From positions 1 through 5,445 of the forward strand of contig JASLXL010000301.1 in the NCBI GenBank assembly GCA_030740335.1: a stretch of 5,445 bases of DNA, read 5' to 3'. A model generated the notes under the pieces. It did no database searches. It was not told the DNA's origin and saw nothing but the letters and a program-made list of their open reading frames with translations. The position numbers and the translations under genes are program-made. This DNA comes from SAR202 cluster bacterium. GTDB lineage: Bacteria; Chloroflexota; Dehalococcoidia; SAR202; CAJWER01. This document shows positions 5,115-5,445 of the stretch, piece by piece. The stretch's first letter is position 1. The number at the start of each line of letters is the position of its first letter.

Positions 5115-5445
5115 ATGCTATTAAGGCTTAAGGTATCTAAGATACTAGGAATATCCCCTACATACCTTAGCTTGCTGCTAAATGGGAAGAGGCCTTGGCG
5201 GGCGAATTTGAAGGAACGCTACGAGGAATTTGTAAACACTTTTGTAAACACTAATAACAGCCTGTCTGAAACCCCATCATATTCAAATATTCAGGCTGTT
5301 GACCACTTACCAGCTACGAAGAGATGGCGGGAGCGCGAGGGAGTCGAACCCACCGCCCCGACCGAAGGGCCGGGGCCAACGGATTTGGGGGAAACGAAGA
5401 TGAGTCAGGGAAGTCCCCATAGTGCGACACCAGATATGCTGTTTG
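5115..5445 (+). CDS. HTH (Cro/C1-like) protein, partial; frame runs antisense through the tRNA fragment
   Basis: The frame opens after a TGA at 5103-5105 and stays open to the window end (110 codons plus one base). From ATG 5115 the start of the product contains KVSKILGISPTYLSLLLNGK (6-25). This has the helix-turn-helix signature of Cro/C1-type repressors, with helix 2 ending at LGIS and the recognition helix in PTYLSLLL. The first helix is short or missing, so the true start may lie upstream in another frame (GTG 5102 gives a few plausible residues) or the N-terminus is lost. No proper Shine-Dalgarno precedes ATG 5115. PWRANLKERYEEF (27-39) leads into FVNT-FVNT (39-46), coded by a perfect 12-bp tandem repeat. 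Residues 71-91 are coded by the complement of the tRNA 3' fragment, after which the frame continues. An internal ATG at 5400 could start a separate downstream gene. Likely role: small DNA-binding regulator of an integrated element. Confidence 0.6.
   Translation, partial: MLLRLKVSKILGISPTYLSLLLNGKRPWRANLKERYEEFVNTFVNTNNSLSETPSYSNIQAVDHLPATKRWREREGVEPTAPTEGPGPTDLGETKMSQGSPHSATPDMLF
5229..5252 (+). repeat. Perfect tandem repeat, 2 x 12 bp (TTTGTAAACACT)
   Basis: TTTGTAAACACT occurs at 5229-5240 and again directly at 5241-5252. The unit is four codons, so it duplicates FVNT in the HTH reading frame without a shift. It lies about 70-95 bp from the tRNA fragment, a distance at which recombinase arm-type binding sites often occur. 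Whether it is a coding duplication or a DNA-binding site cannot be decided from one sequence. Confidence 0.7.
5256..5300. repeat. Inverted repeat, 9-bp arms, beside the tRNA fragment
   Basis: AACAGCCTG (5256-5264) and CAGGCTGTT (5292-5300) are perfect inverted repeats around an AT-rich 27-base loop. They lie inside the HTH reading frame and 25 bp from the CCA end of the tRNA fragment. No T-run makes either arm a good terminator. Position suggests a recombinase or accessory-factor site of the attachment region, or a regulatory site for the tRNA-linked boundary. Confidence 0.5.
5325..5387 (-). tRNA. selC: 3' half of a tRNA, probably tRNA-Sec; likely attachment-site fragment
   Basis: On the minus strand the sequence runs from the anticodon loop (CAAATCC, 5387-5381) through a long variable arm (CCCCGGCC-CTTC-GGTCGGGG, eight pairs including one G-U) and a T arm with TTCGACT, to GCGCTCCC, discriminator G and CCA (5327-5325). 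The long variable arm with G before CCA points to tRNA-Sec or tRNA-Ser. Eight bases available for the 3' acceptor strand, CAAATCC after the anticodon, and the Sec-like TTCGACTCC favour Sec. The T stem (GTGGG/CCCTC) has one U-U mismatch, and no 5' half, D arm or matching acceptor strand follows at 5388-5445, where the similarity stops in the anticodon loop. A functional tRNA is therefore not encoded here. Such 3' halves are the usual crossover copy left by tyrosine-recombinase elements, and selC is a known integration target. Confidence 0.7.

Noticed and set aside
5129..5169. Inverted repeat TAAGGTAT (5129-5136) and ATACCTTA (5162-5169)
   Set aside because: Eight-base AT-rich arms 25 bases apart inside the HTH coding sequence; too weak to call without conservation data.
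1..5445. CRISPR array or retron-like structure
   Set aside because: No regularly spaced repeats and no reverse transcriptase or Cas motifs in any frame; the three-copy element is widely and irregularly spaced.

Overview
The window comes from a bacterial chromosome with fairly high GC in its coding parts, GTG as well as ATG starts, Shine-Dalgarno sites of the GGAG type and a CCA-encoding tRNA sequence. It contains no ribosomal or marker gene, so the lineage is not provable. The mix of solitary catabolic-type genes (SDR, two-domain GNAT, Asp-box sialidase-like protein), decayed genes and long spacers would suit a large accessory-rich genome such as environmental Chloroflexota, but that is only a guess. 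Most of the window looks like an accessory region: single genes in both orientations, gene remnants, repeats and a piece of a tRNA gene.

Layout. 1-423: mostly non-coding, with a short palindrome, repeat/promoter element copy A (161-184), and what looks like a short gene remnant (211-351). 424-1179 (+): a complete short-chain dehydrogenase/reductase. 1273-1303: copy B of the repeat/promoter element. 1307-1730 (+): the decayed C-terminal half of a DNA polymerase I-type 5'-3' exonuclease, spread over three reading frames. 1755-2909 (+): a complete Eis-like GNAT acetyltransferase. 2910-3210: convergent spacer. 3211-4332 (-): an Asp-box (BNR) sialidase-like protein, preceded by a 28-codon leader ORF (4395-4481) with a strong ribosome binding site and by a candidate promoter (-10 at 4535-4540) with a palindrome over its -35 region. 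4653-4973 (-): a 106-residue orphan. 5022-5052 (-): copy C of the repeat, identical to copy B over 31 bp and inverted relative to it. 5115 to the window end (+): an unterminated HTH reading frame.

The right end is the most striking part. On the minus strand, 5325-5387 is the 3' half of a tRNA with a long variable arm, best read as selenocysteine tRNA (selC). It runs from the anticodon loop to CCA, and no 5' half follows. That is the usual footprint of an attachment site left by a tyrosine-recombinase element. The HTH reading frame passes straight through this fragment in antisense and remains open to the window edge. It also contains a perfect 12-bp tandem repeat (5229-5252) and a 9-bp-arm inverted repeat (5256-5300) next to the tRNA fragment. 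The right side is therefore probably the boundary or control end of an integrated element or its relic.

The intact genes do not form an evident pathway. The three copies of the TATACT plus TGCC-N6-GGCA element, each pointing at a following reading frame, are the only visible hint of shared control.
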